64,000 bases of DNA from Bacillus gobiensis. Its GTDB lineage: Bacteria > Bacillota > Bacilli > Bacillales > Bacillaceae. Location of the stretch: positions 190-64,189 of the forward strand of contig NZ_CP012600.1 in the NCBI RefSeq assembly GCF_001278705.1, read 5' to 3'. The translations under genes were made by a program, and so were the position numbers. This document shows, in pieces, positions 1-8,374 of the stretch; positions within the stretch are counted from its first letter, which is position 1; each line of letters starts with the position of its first letter. The notes beneath the pieces are model-generated. The model was not told the origin of the DNA. It did no database searches and saw nothing but the letters and a program-made list of their open reading frames with translations.

Positions 1-200
1 CGCGCATAACGGTACAAGATCGCTCATAAATCGGCAAGATCGTGCATAACGAGTCCAAGATCGCTCATAAATCGGAAAGATCGCGCATAACGAGCCCAAG
101 ATCGCTCATAAACCGAAAAGACCGTGCATAAGCAGCCCAAGATCGCTTATAAATCGAAAAAATCACCCCATAACGGTACCAAGATCAAAAGGTCATACAT
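1..200. repeat. Intergenic array 1 of ~20.5 bp degenerate repeats
   Basis: About nine units with the core CATAA. Its first base lies at 5, 25, 45, 66, 86, 107, 127, 148 (TATAA here) and 169, so the spacing alternates between 20 and 21. Two alternating unit types are visible, GATCGCTCATAAATCG and GATCGYGCATAACGAGYCCA. The array may continue left of the window. It lies beyond the terminator of the lipoteichoic acid synthase gene. No spacer-like unique segments and no ORF of interest were seen. Confidence 0.85.
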
Positions 201-271
201 ACAAAACTAGCTCAAGATCGTCGAAACCCAATGGATCGCCAGTTTAACAAAAGTAACAGGAAAAAACCCAC

Positions 272-312
272 AAACACAAAAAACCAGCCAAAAAGGCGAT
301 TACCTTTTTGGC
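272..312 (-). terminator. Rho-independent terminator of the LTA synthase gene
   Basis: A perfect 10-bp stem pairs GCCAAAAAGG (287-296) with CCTTTTTGGC (303-312) around a 6-nt loop. On the minus strand it is followed by a T-rich tract. It lies just past the stop codon at 333. Confidence 0.85.
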
Positions 313-332
313 CAGTTGGAATTCTTTTCTGA

Positions 333-2273
333 TCATTTTTTTGTCTGTTGTTCTTCATTTTTTTTATCTGGATGAGTATAGTCATATTCTGCAGGATTGA
401 TTTTCTTGAAGCCCGGTGGATTGTAAAAGCGTAGAAGGTCGCTGTTCACAATCTGATCTGACACTTCAAGCTCTTTTTTTGCTTGCTCTGAATAATTTTC
501 GCACTTAGTGCTGTCAACTGCTGGTTCTCCGCTTGGAGCTGCGTAGCAATTTCCATCAATCTTGTAATATTCAGGTGAAACAAAATCTCCGTTTCTGAAA
601 GGAATCACTTCCCGGTGCTCCTTAGAAAGAATGTCAGAACCAGACATCAGATAATTTTTCGTATCCTTGCCTAACAGGTGAAGAAGGGTAGGAGCCACAT
701 CAACGTCACCGCTGTATTTGCTCACAGTCTTCCCTTCGATACCAGGAACATGGATAAAGAGCGGAACCTGCTGCATATCAGCATTGTTGTAATCCGTCAT
801 TTCTTTTCCGGTAACTTTCTCCAAAGCTTTATTATGATTTTCTGAAATTCCATAGTGATCCCCATACATTACGATGACTGTATTATCGTAAAGACCAGAT
901 TTCTTTAAATCAGTAAAGAATTGTTCAATCGCCTCATCCATGTAGTGGGCAGATTGAAAGTAGTTGTCGACGACGGCATCGTCAAAATTGCCTGCAGGAA
1001 ATTCCGTATCCCCTGAATCCATTTGAAACGGAAAATGGTTAGATAGGGTAATGAATTTCGAATAAAACGGCTGCTTCAATCCTGTCAATAGAGGCATGCT
1101 CTCTTTAAAGAAAGGCTTATCCTTCATACCGTAATTTTTCGTCTTGCCTTCGCTCATATCATAATAGTCTGCATCAAAAAACTTGTCATAACCAATCGCT
1201 TTAAACATTTCATTGCGATTCCAAAAGGTTTTGTAATTGCCATGGAAAGCTGCGGAAGTGTAACCGTCTTGCTTTAAGATGGCGGGTGCTGACTGATATG
1301 TGTTTTGGGCATTATTTACAAACACAGAGCCTTGTGATAATGGATACAATGAGTTGTCCATCATAAATTCGGCATCTGACGTTTTGCCTTGTCCCGTTTG
1401 ATGGTAAAAATGGTCAAAATAAAGGGTCTCACTATCTTCATTCACAAGAGAGTTTAGAAACGGAGTCACTTCTTTCCCATCTATTTTATAGTTGATGATA
1501 AAATCTTGCAGGGATTCTAATGAAATATAGACGACATTCATCCCTTTTGCTTTGCCGAAATAGTCCGGATTCGGCTCGTCATAAGTGGCTTTCATGTAGT
1601 TTTCCACTTCTGTAATATCATTGGAATTTGCAAAAACTCTCTGACTGTTTGATTTAGTATTTTGGATGATGTCATATACCGTAAAATTATAAGCACCAAG
1701 GTATTTAACCAAATAATTACGGTCAAACGTACGTGACAAAAGCTCAGGACGGTCAATTTCAGCAGCACCTAGATTCAAAAGAAAAACGACGATTGATGCT
1801 GCCATTATTACTTTGAAAGGTTTTTTCTCCGCTTTTTCATCTGCTTTTCTCAATTTCATCGCAAGGATTATGAGTAAGATAGTGTCCGCGAAATAAAAAA
1901 TATCAAATGGACTCATTAAAGAAAACACACTGTCGCCCAATTGGCCGCCGTTAACTTTTGCCTGCATAAGGGTAGGGACTGTAATAAAATCATTAAAGAA
2001 TCGATAGTAAACGATATTGGCATATAATAATGAAGACATTAAAAAATGAATGCCAATGAGTGCTATTTTACGTCCCCTCCGCTTAAATAATAGGGCGAAT
2101 CCCAGAAAAAACAGGCTGGAGCTAAGCGGATTGATAAATAACAATATCACTTGAATGACATTTGAAATCCCTAATTTAAACTCTATTAAATAAGCTGCAT
2201 ATGTTTTTATCCATAAAAGAATTGTGGCTGCTGCAAACAATCTAAGACCATTTCTTTGTAAAAACGTTTTCAT
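333..2273 (-). CDS. ltaS: Lipoteichoic acid synthase family protein (LtaS/YflE type)
   Basis: A 646-residue membrane enzyme that would polymerise glycerol phosphate from phosphatidylglycerol into lipoteichoic acid outside the membrane. The first 170 residues hold about five hydrophobic segments, followed by an extracellular sulfatase-like domain. Family catalytic residues are in place: Glu253 (ISLES), Thr298 (GKTSDAE) and Asp472/His473 (GDHYG), within three residues of the S. aureus LtaS positions as I recall them. The start at 2273 follows AAGGAGCG at good spacing; a longer reading from 2300 adds nine residues that include the SD region. Length matches the family. B. subtilis has four paralogues; position beside the tre operon favours the yflE orthologue. 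Confidence 0.88.
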   Translation of the reverse strand: MKTFLQRNGLRLFAAATILLWIKTYAAYLIEFKLGISNVIQVILLFINPLSSSLFFLGFALLFKRRGRKIALIGIHFLMSSLLYANIVYYRFFNDFITVPTLMQAKVNGGQLGDSVFSLMSPFDIFYFADTILLIILAMKLRKADEKAEKKPFKVIMAASIVVFLLNLGAAEIDRPELLSRTFDRNYLVKYLGAYNFTVYDIIQNTKSNSQRVFANSNDITEVENYMKATYDEPNPDYFGKAKGMNVVYISLESLQDFIINYKIDGKEVTPFLNSLVNEDSETLYFDHFYHQTGQGKTSDAEFMMDNSLYPLSQGSVFVNNAQNTYQSAPAILKQDGYTSAAFHGNYKTFWNRNEMFKAIGYDKFFDADYYDMSEGKTKNYGMKDKPFFKESMPLLTGLKQPFYSKFITLSNHFPFQMDSGDTEFPAGNFDDAVVDNYFQSAHYMDEAIEQFFTDLKKSGLYDNTVIVMYGDHYGISENHNKALEKVTGKEMTDYNNADMQQVPLFIHVPGIEGKTVSKYSGDVDVAPTLLHLLGKDTKNYLMSGSDILSKEHREVIPFRNGDFVSPEYYKIDGNCYAAPSGEPAVDSTKCENYSEQAKKELEVSDQIVNSDLLRFYNPPGFKKINPAEYDYTHPDKKNEEQQTKK

Positions 2274-2325
2274 AATATACGCTCCTTTTTCACAGAACAA
2301 AATGCATGAAAAATGATCGTCTAAT

Positions 2326-2353
2326 AATATAGCATAAAATATCCAATTAGCAA
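2326..2353 (-). promoter_or_regulatory. Sigma-A-like promoter of the LTA synthase gene
   Basis: On the minus strand TTGCTA (2353-2348) and TATATT (2331-2326) are separated by 16 bp, about 50 bp upstream of the start codon. Confidence 0.5.
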
Positions 2354-2469
2354 AGCAGAATGGTAAAATGATATTTTAATATAAAAAATGTAATAAAGTG
2401 AAAAGGTTTTTAATTTTCAGCTTACTTGCTATAATGAAGTTAAACATGTGGAATGGAGGATGACAGGGG

Positions 2470-2844
2470 ATGGATATTTCACATATTATTGCAGAGAACA
2501 AAATAAAAGAAGCCATTAAAAATGGGGAATTCAAAAATATTCAAGGTATGGGAAAACCGTTAAAGCTTGATGATCTTTCGCATGTGCCGGAGCATTTGCG
2601 GATGGGATACAGGATGATGAAAAATGCTGGAATGATCGAAGACGAAGGTGCATTAAAAAAAGAAATGATGACCATCGATGATCTTATCGCGAAATGCTAT
2701 GACGAAAGTGAACGGGAGAAGCTTAACCAATTAAAAAGTGAGAAACAGCTTCGATTGGATCAGATTACCAAAAAGAAGAATACGTTCGGCTCACCTGCTT
2801 CATCATTTTATAAAAACAGGGTAAATAAGAAGCTGGGATGGTAA
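2470..2844 (+). CDS. DUF1992 (DnaJ-related) family protein, YflB-like
   Basis: A 124-residue soluble protein, basic at the C-terminus. The N-terminal stretch (ISHIIAENKIKEAIKNGEF, then GMGKPLKLDD) is the hallmark of DUF1992 proteins, small partners or relatives of DnaJ-type co-chaperones with no established biochemical role. GGAGG lies about 10 nt before the ATG. A TATAAT hexamer at 2430-2435 is the likely -10, but the -35 is weak. It stands alone, transcribed away from the LTA synthase, and ends in its own terminator. The yflB equivalence rests on recalled B. subtilis gene order. Confidence 0.75.
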   Translation: MDISHIIAENKIKEAIKNGEFKNIQGMGKPLKLDDLSHVPEHLRMGYRMMKNAGMIEDEGALKKEMMTIDDLIAKCYDESEREKLNQLKSEKQLRLDQITKKKNTFGSPASSFYKNRVNKKLGW

Positions 2845-2851
2845 AATCGTG

Positions 2852-2879
2852 CTGTTCATTGGTTTGAACAGTTTTTTTT
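2852..2879 (+). terminator. Rho-independent terminator after the DUF1992 gene
   Basis: CTGTTCA (2852-2858) pairs with TGAACAG (2865-2871), followed by eight T residues. A longer photolyase reading frame starting at 2880 would begin inside this T-run region, which argues for the downstream start at 2907. Confidence 0.8.
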
Positions 2880-2906
2880 ATGAAAACCTTTTCTCGGAGT
2901 GATCAA

Positions 2907-4211
2907 ATGAACGTACTTTGGTATAAACGGGATTTGCGTATAAGAGACCATGAAGCTTTACAATTTGCTTCACGGACTGGGCAGGTTTTGCCGATTTATG
3001 TGGCAGAACCTTCAATATGGAGAAAGCCGGATCTAAGTATCCGGCATTTTCGATTTGTCCTGGAAAGCTTGAAAGAGCTGCAAAAGGAATGGGAAGAAAG
3101 GGGCGGACACTTATTATTCTTTATCGGGGAAATGGATGAAGCACTTCGTTTGATTTATGAATTTTACGGACCATTTCAGCTTTTTACTCATAAAGAAAAT
3201 GAAACATATGAAGCGGAAGAAAGAAATCAGTTGGTGAGAGAATGGATGGAAGCGCATGAACTTCCGTTTTATGAAATTACGCAATTTGATGGGCAAAGTC
3301 ACAGGTTTAATCAAATGTGGAAGGAGTACATCAGTAAGGATCCGCTTGAACCTTCGGAAAGGATCACCTGTCCTGGGTATGAACCGAAGGAATTCTTCAC
3401 TTCGATTGAACCGCTCTATTCATTTCACGTAAAAGGAGAGCCGGTTTCATACGGACAGGTTGGCGGAGAGGACAAGGCGCATGAAATGCTGCCAAATATT
3501 AACCTCGATAGCTTGTCCGCCTATTTAGCGTGGGGAAACCTGTCCATACGACAGATCATTAAGGAAGTCGAGAATCAACCAAAAATCCGTTCTCTAATGA
3601 AGTTATACGCCAAATCCTTAGTTGAACAAGACGTTCCTTCTTTATTGTCCAATCAAACAGACCTTGATCCAGTGAGAAAGAAAACAGAAGAGGCATATTA
3701 CGAAAGGTGGTTCCTTGGGCGAACTGGAATACCCATTATTGATGCAGCAATGAGGTGCGCTAGAAAAACCGGGATGATGGAGAATTCTTTCAAGGAAATG
3801 ATCGTTTCGTTTCTTTGCTGCACGATGCTGTGGGATTGGAGGAGGCCAGCACTTGATTTGGCCAAGCTTTTGATAGATTACAGGCCAGAAGTCCATTACA
3901 CTATGATACGAAAAGCCGCAGGGGAATCAGGAAAGCAGAGTATTCCCCATGCTGTGAAAACAGGGCGGAAGGAAGATCCGAACGGAGAATTTATTAAGAG
4001 ATACGTACCGGAATTAAATCATCTGCCGCAAAAATATATTCACGAGCCTTGGAAGTATCCGGGATTCTTCCAATTAAATTATCCAGCGCCGTTTGTCGAT
4101 ATTGAAAAAGCGAATCGTAATACTGCAAACGTGCTAAAAGGGCTGGTGTCGAACGATGAAACGAAACAAGAAGAATCTCCGACAGGGCAAATGAAATTTG
4201 ATATTTATTAA
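2907..4211 (+). CDS. Cryptochrome/photolyase family flavoprotein
   Basis: 434 residues. The N-terminal Rossmann-type antenna domain (VLWYKRDLRIRDHEAL) is followed by the helical FAD domain (TGIPIIDAAMR...MIVSFL...WDWRRP, then DPNGEFIKRYVPEL). It belongs to the DNA photolyase/cryptochrome superfamily, which uses blue light and FADH- to repair DNA or to signal. The stretch DYRPEVHY in place of the usual photolyase DGDxAxNNGNWQW resembles the cryptochrome-like branch, whose members carry DYEPGIHY here. CPD repair should therefore not be assumed. The start at 2907 is preceded by GGAG. The gene is monocistronic between two terminators. Confidence 0.85.
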   Translation: MNVLWYKRDLRIRDHEALQFASRTGQVLPIYVAEPSIWRKPDLSIRHFRFVLESLKELQKEWEERGGHLLFFIGEMDEALRLIYEFYGPFQLFTHKENETYEAEERNQLVREWMEAHELPFYEITQFDGQSHRFNQMWKEYISKDPLEPSERITCPGYEPKEFFTSIEPLYSFHVKGEPVSYGQVGGEDKAHEMLPNINLDSLSAYLAWGNLSIRQIIKEVENQPKIRSLMKLYAKSLVEQDVPSLLSNQTDLDPVRKKTEEAYYERWFLGRTGIPIIDAAMRCARKTGMMENSFKEMIVSFLCCTMLWDWRRPALDLAKLLIDYRPEVHYTMIRKAAGESGKQSIPHAVKTGRKEDPNGEFIKRYVPELNHLPQKYIHEPWKYPGFFQLNYPAPFVDIEKANRNTANVLKGLVSNDETKQEESPTGQMKFDIY

Positions 4212-4216
4212 ACGAG

Positions 4217-4254
4217 TACCCTAATGAAAATCAGCATTAGGGTATTATTTTTTT
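4217..4254 (+). terminator. Terminator after the photolyase-like gene
   Basis: A perfect 10-bp stem pairs TACCCTAATG (4217-4226) with CATTAGGGTA (4235-4244), followed by a T-rich tail to 4254. Confidence 0.9.
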
Positions 4255-4267
4255 GGAAGCGCTATAA
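4254..4267 (+). promoter_or_regulatory. cre-like site upstream of the tre promoter
   Basis: TGGAAGCGCTATAA matches 12 of 14 positions of the CcpA consensus TGWAANCGNTNWCA and lies 8 bp before the -35. CcpA control of trehalose genes is established in B. subtilis; function here is inferred. Confidence 0.5.
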
Positions 4268-4275
4268 TTTTTCTC

Positions 4276-4328
4276 TTGACTACTTGTATATACAAGAGTA
4301 GTATAAAAGTATAACTTGTATATACAAG
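4276..4328 (+). promoter_or_regulatory. tre operon promoter with two TreR operators
   Basis: The -35 is TTGACT (4276-4281). A 17-bp spacer gives TAGTAT (4299-4304) as the -10, and TATAAA (4302-4307) is an alternative. Two identical perfect palindromes CTTGTATATACAAG lie at 4283-4296 (in the spacer) and 4315-4328 (just downstream), 32 bp apart centre to centre, which is three helical turns. They match the TreR operator type of B. subtilis. Confidence 0.85.
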
Positions 4329-4342
4329 GGGACAGCGAGAAA

Positions 4343-4356
4343 TGAAAACGATTACG
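4343..4356 (+). promoter_or_regulatory. cre-like site in the treP leader
   Basis: TGAAAACGATTACG matches 13 of 14 cre consensus positions. It sits between the promoter and the treP start, a position suited to a CcpA roadblock. Confidence 0.6.
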
Positions 4357-4367
4357 GGGGTAGTCAT

Positions 4368-5798
4368 ATGAGTGATGTCAAACAGTCATCCATTCAGATT
4401 GTGAAAGCGATCGGTGGAAAAGACAACATAGCAGCAGCAACCCATTGTGTCACCAGACTTCGTCTAGCATTAAAGGATGAGGGAAAGGTGGATCAAGAGG
4501 CGCTCGATCAAATCGATGTCGTCAAGGGATCATTTTCAACGAATGGGCAATTTCAAGTCGTTATCGGCCAAGGGACAGTCAATAAAGTATATGCTGAATT
4601 AGTGAAAGAAACCGGGGTAGGCGAAGCGTCCAAAGATGACGTGAAAAAGGCATCTGAGCAAAATTTAAATCCTTTGCAGCGTGCCGTGAAAACGCTTGCT
4701 GATATTTTTATACCTATTTTGCCGGCAATTGTTGCAGCGGGTCTGCTCCTAGGGATTAATAATTTATTAACAAGTAAAGGAATATTCTTCAGCCGTCCAG
4801 TTATTGAAGTGTATCCTGCGTGGGCAGATTTTACCACCATGGTAAGTCTGATCGCCAATACCTCATTTGGGTTTTTGCCGGCATTAATCGGCTGGTCAGC
4901 AGTGAAACGATTTGGCGGAAATCCGCTGCTCGGTATTGTTTTAGGATTGATTTTGGTTAATCCAGCTCTCATTAACGCATGGGATTTCGGGAAAGTAGAA
5001 ATTCCGACCTGGAACCTGTTTGGCCTAGAAATTCAACAGATCGGCTACCAGGGGCAGGTGCTTCCGATTCTGGTTGCGTCCTATTTGTTAGCCAGGTTTG
5101 AGCAGTTTTTAAACAAAAAAATTCCGGAAAGCATCCAGCTTTTGCTTGTTGCGCCAATTGCACTTTTGGTCATTGGATTTCTTTCATTTATCGTGATCGG
5201 ACCGTTAACATTTGCAATTGGAAACGCTTTAACAGATGGTTTGGTAGGCATTTTTGATCATGCCTCATGGCTTGGGGGATTACTTTACGGCGGTTTTTAT
5301 GCCCTGCTTGTTGTGACAGGAATGCATCATACATTTCTTGCCGTGGATTTGCAGCTGCAAGGAAGCGCTTTAGGGGGCACATTCCTTTGGCCGATGTTAG
5401 CATTATCTAATATTGCCCAAGGGTCGGCTGCACTTGCAATGATGTTTATCGTAAAGGATCAAAAGCAAAAAGGGCTCTCACTTACTTCGGGAATTTCTGC
5501 GTATCTCGGAATTACTGAGCCGGCCATATTCGGGGTCAATATCAGGCATCGCTTTCCATTTATCATCGCGATGGCTTCATCTTCCATAGCTGGAATGTAT
5601 ATTTCAAGCCAGGGGGTGCTTGGAACAGTCGGTGTAGGCGGGATTCCTGGGATTTTCTCGATTTTAAGGGAGTATTGGCTTCCGTTTGCGATAGGTATGC
5701 TGATCGTTTTGGTTCTTCCTTTCGTCAGTACGTTGCTTTTTGCTAAAATGAAGAAAAAAGACGTGAAATATGGGACAAGAGATCAGTCCCTTTCATAA
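4368..5798 (+). CDS. treP: PTS trehalose-specific enzyme IIBC
   Basis: 476 residues. An N-terminal EIIB domain carries the phosphorylated cysteine Cys27 (ATHCVTRLRLAL). A multi-spanning EIIC domain with the GITEPAIFGVN signature near residue 385 follows. It imports trehalose as trehalose 6-phosphate; no EIIA domain is fused, so a EIIA from another locus (EIIA-Glc in B. subtilis) must supply phosphate. First gene of treP-treA-treR, behind two TreR operators and cre-like sites. Length is close to the B. subtilis protein (470). Confidence 0.97.
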   Translation: MSDVKQSSIQIVKAIGGKDNIAAATHCVTRLRLALKDEGKVDQEALDQIDVVKGSFSTNGQFQVVIGQGTVNKVYAELVKETGVGEASKDDVKKASEQNLNPLQRAVKTLADIFIPILPAIVAAGLLLGINNLLTSKGIFFSRPVIEVYPAWADFTTMVSLIANTSFGFLPALIGWSAVKRFGGNPLLGIVLGLILVNPALINAWDFGKVEIPTWNLFGLEIQQIGYQGQVLPILVASYLLARFEQFLNKKIPESIQLLLVAPIALLVIGFLSFIVIGPLTFAIGNALTDGLVGIFDHASWLGGLLYGGFYALLVVTGMHHTFLAVDLQLQGSALGGTFLWPMLALSNIAQGSAALAMMFIVKDQKQKGLSLTSGISAYLGITEPAIFGVNIRHRFPFIIAMASSSIAGMYISSQGVLGTVGVGGIPGIFSILREYWLPFAIGMLIVLVLPFVSTLLFAKMKKKDVKYGTRDQSLS

Positions 5799-5821
5799 AT
5801 TTGTCTAATGGTGGTGCTTGT

Positions 5822-7540
5822 ATGAAAACAAATCAGCAGCCTTGGTGGAAAAAATCAGTCGTTTATCAAATTTATCCAAAAAGCTTTAACGACACGACAG
5901 GAAACGGTGTTGGAGATATACAAGGAATTATTGAAAAACTGGATTATTTAAAAGAGCTTTCCGTAGATGTCATTTGGCTCACACCAATCTATCAATCTCC
6001 GCAGAACGATAATGGCTATGACATCAGTGACTATTTCTCGATTCAAGAGGAATACGGCTCAATGGAGGATTTCGAGAGACTGCTAGATGAAGCACATAAC
6101 CGCGGGATCAAGGTGATTATGGATATTGTAATCAACCATACGTCAACGGAGCATGAATGGTTTAAGAGCGCTCTCTCCTCAAAAGAAAGCCCTTTCCGGG
6201 ACTTCTATATTTGGAAGGAGCCGAAATCAGATGGAACTGAACCGAACAATTGGCAATCCAAATTCGGGGGAAGCGCATGGAAGCTAGATAAAGAATCAGG
6301 AGAGTATTATTTACATCTATTTGACGTGACTCAGGCCGATCTCAATTGGGAAAATGAGGAGCTGAGGAAAAAGCTATACGAGATGATGCATTTTTGGTTT
6401 CAAAAAGGAGTCGACGGCTTTAGGCTCGATGTTATCAATCTAATTAGCAAGAATCAGACCTTTCCGGATGATGATGGCTCAATCCCTCCTGGAGACGGCC
6501 GAAGATTTTACACAGATGGCCCAAGAGCCCATGAGTATATCCATGAAATGAATCGCGAGGTTTTCTCAAAATATGAAAGCATGACCGTAGGCGAAATGTC
6601 ATCGACAACAATAAAAGATTGTGTGAAATACTCAAATCCTAAGAGCCAGGAACTAGATATGACCTTTAATTTTCATCATTTAAAGGTAGACTATCCAAAC
6701 GGAGAAAAATGGGTCACAGCGGACTTTGATTTCTCTCTATTAAAGAGAATTCTGTCAACATGGCAGGTTGAGATGAATAAAGGCGGTGGATGGAATGCGT
6801 TGTTTTGGTGCAATCACGATCAGCCGAGAGTCGTTTCGCGCTATGGAAATGACGGGAAATACCATCGTGAATCGGCAAAAATGCTCGCCACAACGATTCA
6901 TATGATGCAAGGGACGCCGTACATTTACCAAGGGGAAGAGATTGGCATGACCAATCCCGGCTTTGAAGAAATTACCTCTTACCGGGATGTGGAGTCACGA
7001 AACGTCCACAGGATTTTAAAAGAAAGAGGAATGGCAGAAAACGAAATTATTGAGATTCTCAAACAAAAATCACGGGACAATTCGCGGACTCCTGTTCAAT
7101 GGAATGCAGAAGAAAATTCCGGATTTACAACGGGTACTCCGTGGATTCCCCTGGCAGAAAAGTATCGGGAAATCAACGTGGAGCAAGCATTGGCTGACAA
7201 AGACAGTGTGTTTTACCATTACAAAGCGCTCAATGAGCTGAGAAAAGAATACGAAATTATCACTGAAGGTGATTATGAGCTGATTTTAGAAGAAAGCCCG
7301 AATATTTTTGCTTATCTCAGAAATAGTGAAAATGAAAAGCTCCTCGTCATCAATAACTTCTACGAAACAGAAGCGGACTTTGCTTGGCCGGAGCATTTGG
7401 ATGAGGGCAGCTATGAAGCGAATGTATTGCTATCAAACTATAAAGAAGAACCGAAGCCATTCTCGTCCTTTCAGCTAAAGCCATACGAAAGTGTCATTTT
7501 CCATTTAAAAGTACAAGGTGCGAAAGATGACAACAAATAA
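5822..7540 (+). CDS. treA: Trehalose-6-phosphate hydrolase (alpha,alpha-phosphotrehalase)
   Basis: 572-residue cytoplasmic GH13 enzyme that splits trehalose 6-phosphate into glucose and glucose 6-phosphate. The four conserved GH13 regions are present: DIVINH (101-106), GFRLDVIN with nucleophile Asp203, VGEM with acid/base Glu258, and NHDQP with Asp333. The start at 5822 was preferred over 5801 because a GGTGG-type SD precedes it and the added residues are not family-like. It lies 23 nt after treP and overlaps treR by 14 nt, so the three genes are translationally linked. Confidence 0.96.
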   Translation: MKTNQQPWWKKSVVYQIYPKSFNDTTGNGVGDIQGIIEKLDYLKELSVDVIWLTPIYQSPQNDNGYDISDYFSIQEEYGSMEDFERLLDEAHNRGIKVIMDIVINHTSTEHEWFKSALSSKESPFRDFYIWKEPKSDGTEPNNWQSKFGGSAWKLDKESGEYYLHLFDVTQADLNWENEELRKKLYEMMHFWFQKGVDGFRLDVINLISKNQTFPDDDGSIPPGDGRRFYTDGPRAHEYIHEMNREVFSKYESMTVGEMSSTTIKDCVKYSNPKSQELDMTFNFHHLKVDYPNGEKWVTADFDFSLLKRILSTWQVEMNKGGGWNALFWCNHDQPRVVSRYGNDGKYHRESAKMLATTIHMMQGTPYIYQGEEIGMTNPGFEEITSYRDVESRNVHRILKERGMAENEIIEILKQKSRDNSRTPVQWNAEENSGFTTGTPWIPLAEKYREINVEQALADKDSVFYHYKALNELRKEYEIITEGDYELILEESPNIFAYLRNSENEKLLVINNFYETEADFAWPEHLDEGSYEANVLLSNYKEEPKPFSSFQLKPYESVIFHLKVQGAKDDNK

Positions 7541-8243
7541 ATACGATTCAATCTATCAAGAGCTTGCGAAAAAAATTGATCAAGGGATTGTGAAGGCAGA
7601 GGATATTCTGCCTTCTGAGAATGAGCTTTCGCTTCAATATGAAACATCTAGAGAAACGGTAAGAAAAGCTCTCAATCTGTTGGCGCAAAATGGATACATT
7701 CAAAAGATCAGAGGCAAAGGATCGGTCGTTTTAAATGTAGAGAAAATGAGATTTCCTGTCTCGGGCCTTGTTAGTTTTAAAGAGCTGAGCAAAACCCTTG
7801 GAAGACGAACATGCACAAAGGTACACGAATTCGGATTAATTCATCCGGATCCGTATCTTTGTAAGCAGCTGAAGGCAGAGCCGGACGATGAAATTTGGCG
7901 CATTATACGATCCAGAGAAATAAACGGCGAGCATGTTATTCTGGACAAGGATTATATTTACCGTAAATGTGTCCCAATGCTGACACAGGAAATATGTGAA
8001 AACTCGATTTACGAATACATTGAAGATGAGCTTGGAATGAAAATCGGCTTTGCTCAGAAAGAATTTGTCGTCGAAGCTTGCACGGATGAAGATGAAAAAT
8101 ATTTAGATCGTAATGGCTTCGATCATATTGTAGTCGTACGGAATTTTGTTTTTTTAGAAGATGCGACATTATTTCAATATACGGAAAGCAGACACAGGCT
8201 GGATAAATTCAGATTCGTAGATTTTGCCAGACGGGGAAGATGA
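7527..8243 (+). CDS. treR: Trehalose operon repressor, GntR/HutC family
   Basis: 238 residues, the same length as B. subtilis TreR. An N-terminal winged helix (about 1-70, with LPSENELSLQYETSRETVRKA) is followed by a UTRA effector domain (about 90-235). TreR binds the paired palindromes before treP and is released by trehalose 6-phosphate. The ATG at 7527 follows AAGGTG. A longer reading from GTG at 7518 would overlap the SD. The last operon gene, overlapping the treA end. Confidence 0.94.
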   Translation: MTTNKYDSIYQELAKKIDQGIVKAEDILPSENELSLQYETSRETVRKALNLLAQNGYIQKIRGKGSVVLNVEKMRFPVSGLVSFKELSKTLGRRTCTKVHEFGLIHPDPYLCKQLKAEPDDEIWRIIRSREINGEHVILDKDYIYRKCVPMLTQEICENSIYEYIEDELGMKIGFAQKEFVVEACTDEDEKYLDRNGFDHIVVVRNFVFLEDATLFQYTESRHRLDKFRFVDFARRGR

Positions 8244-8246
8244 GAA

Positions 8247-8277
8247 AAGCAGCTCTAGTGATAGGCTGCTTTTTTTG
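8247..8277 (+). terminator. Terminator of the tre operon
   Basis: AGCAGC (8248-8253) pairs with GCTGCT (8265-8270), extended by A/T pairs and followed by a T-run. Confidence 0.85.
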
Positions 8278-8314
8278 TTTTGGCGGGATTACACATATAG
8301 CGCTATACTCCGAA

Positions 8315-8340
8315 TGAAACTTTTTTTCAGGTAAAACGTA
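8315..8340 (+). promoter_or_regulatory. ECF-sigma type promoter before the DUF2500 gene
   Basis: TGAAAC (8315-8320), a 16-bp spacer that opens with a T-run, then CGTA (8337-8340). This is the canonical layout of Bacillus ECF promoters such as those of sigma-W, -M or -X. The downstream gene begins about 35 nt later. Confidence 0.7.
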
Positions 8341-8374
8341 AATAGAGTAAGAGAACACGGGAGAGATGCAGTTG

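Noticed and set aside
1..200. CRISPR array
   Set aside because: The units are about 20 bp, drift in sequence and have no unique spacers between identical repeats; no cas gene is present. The same holds for the arrays at 8755, 20756 and 35826.
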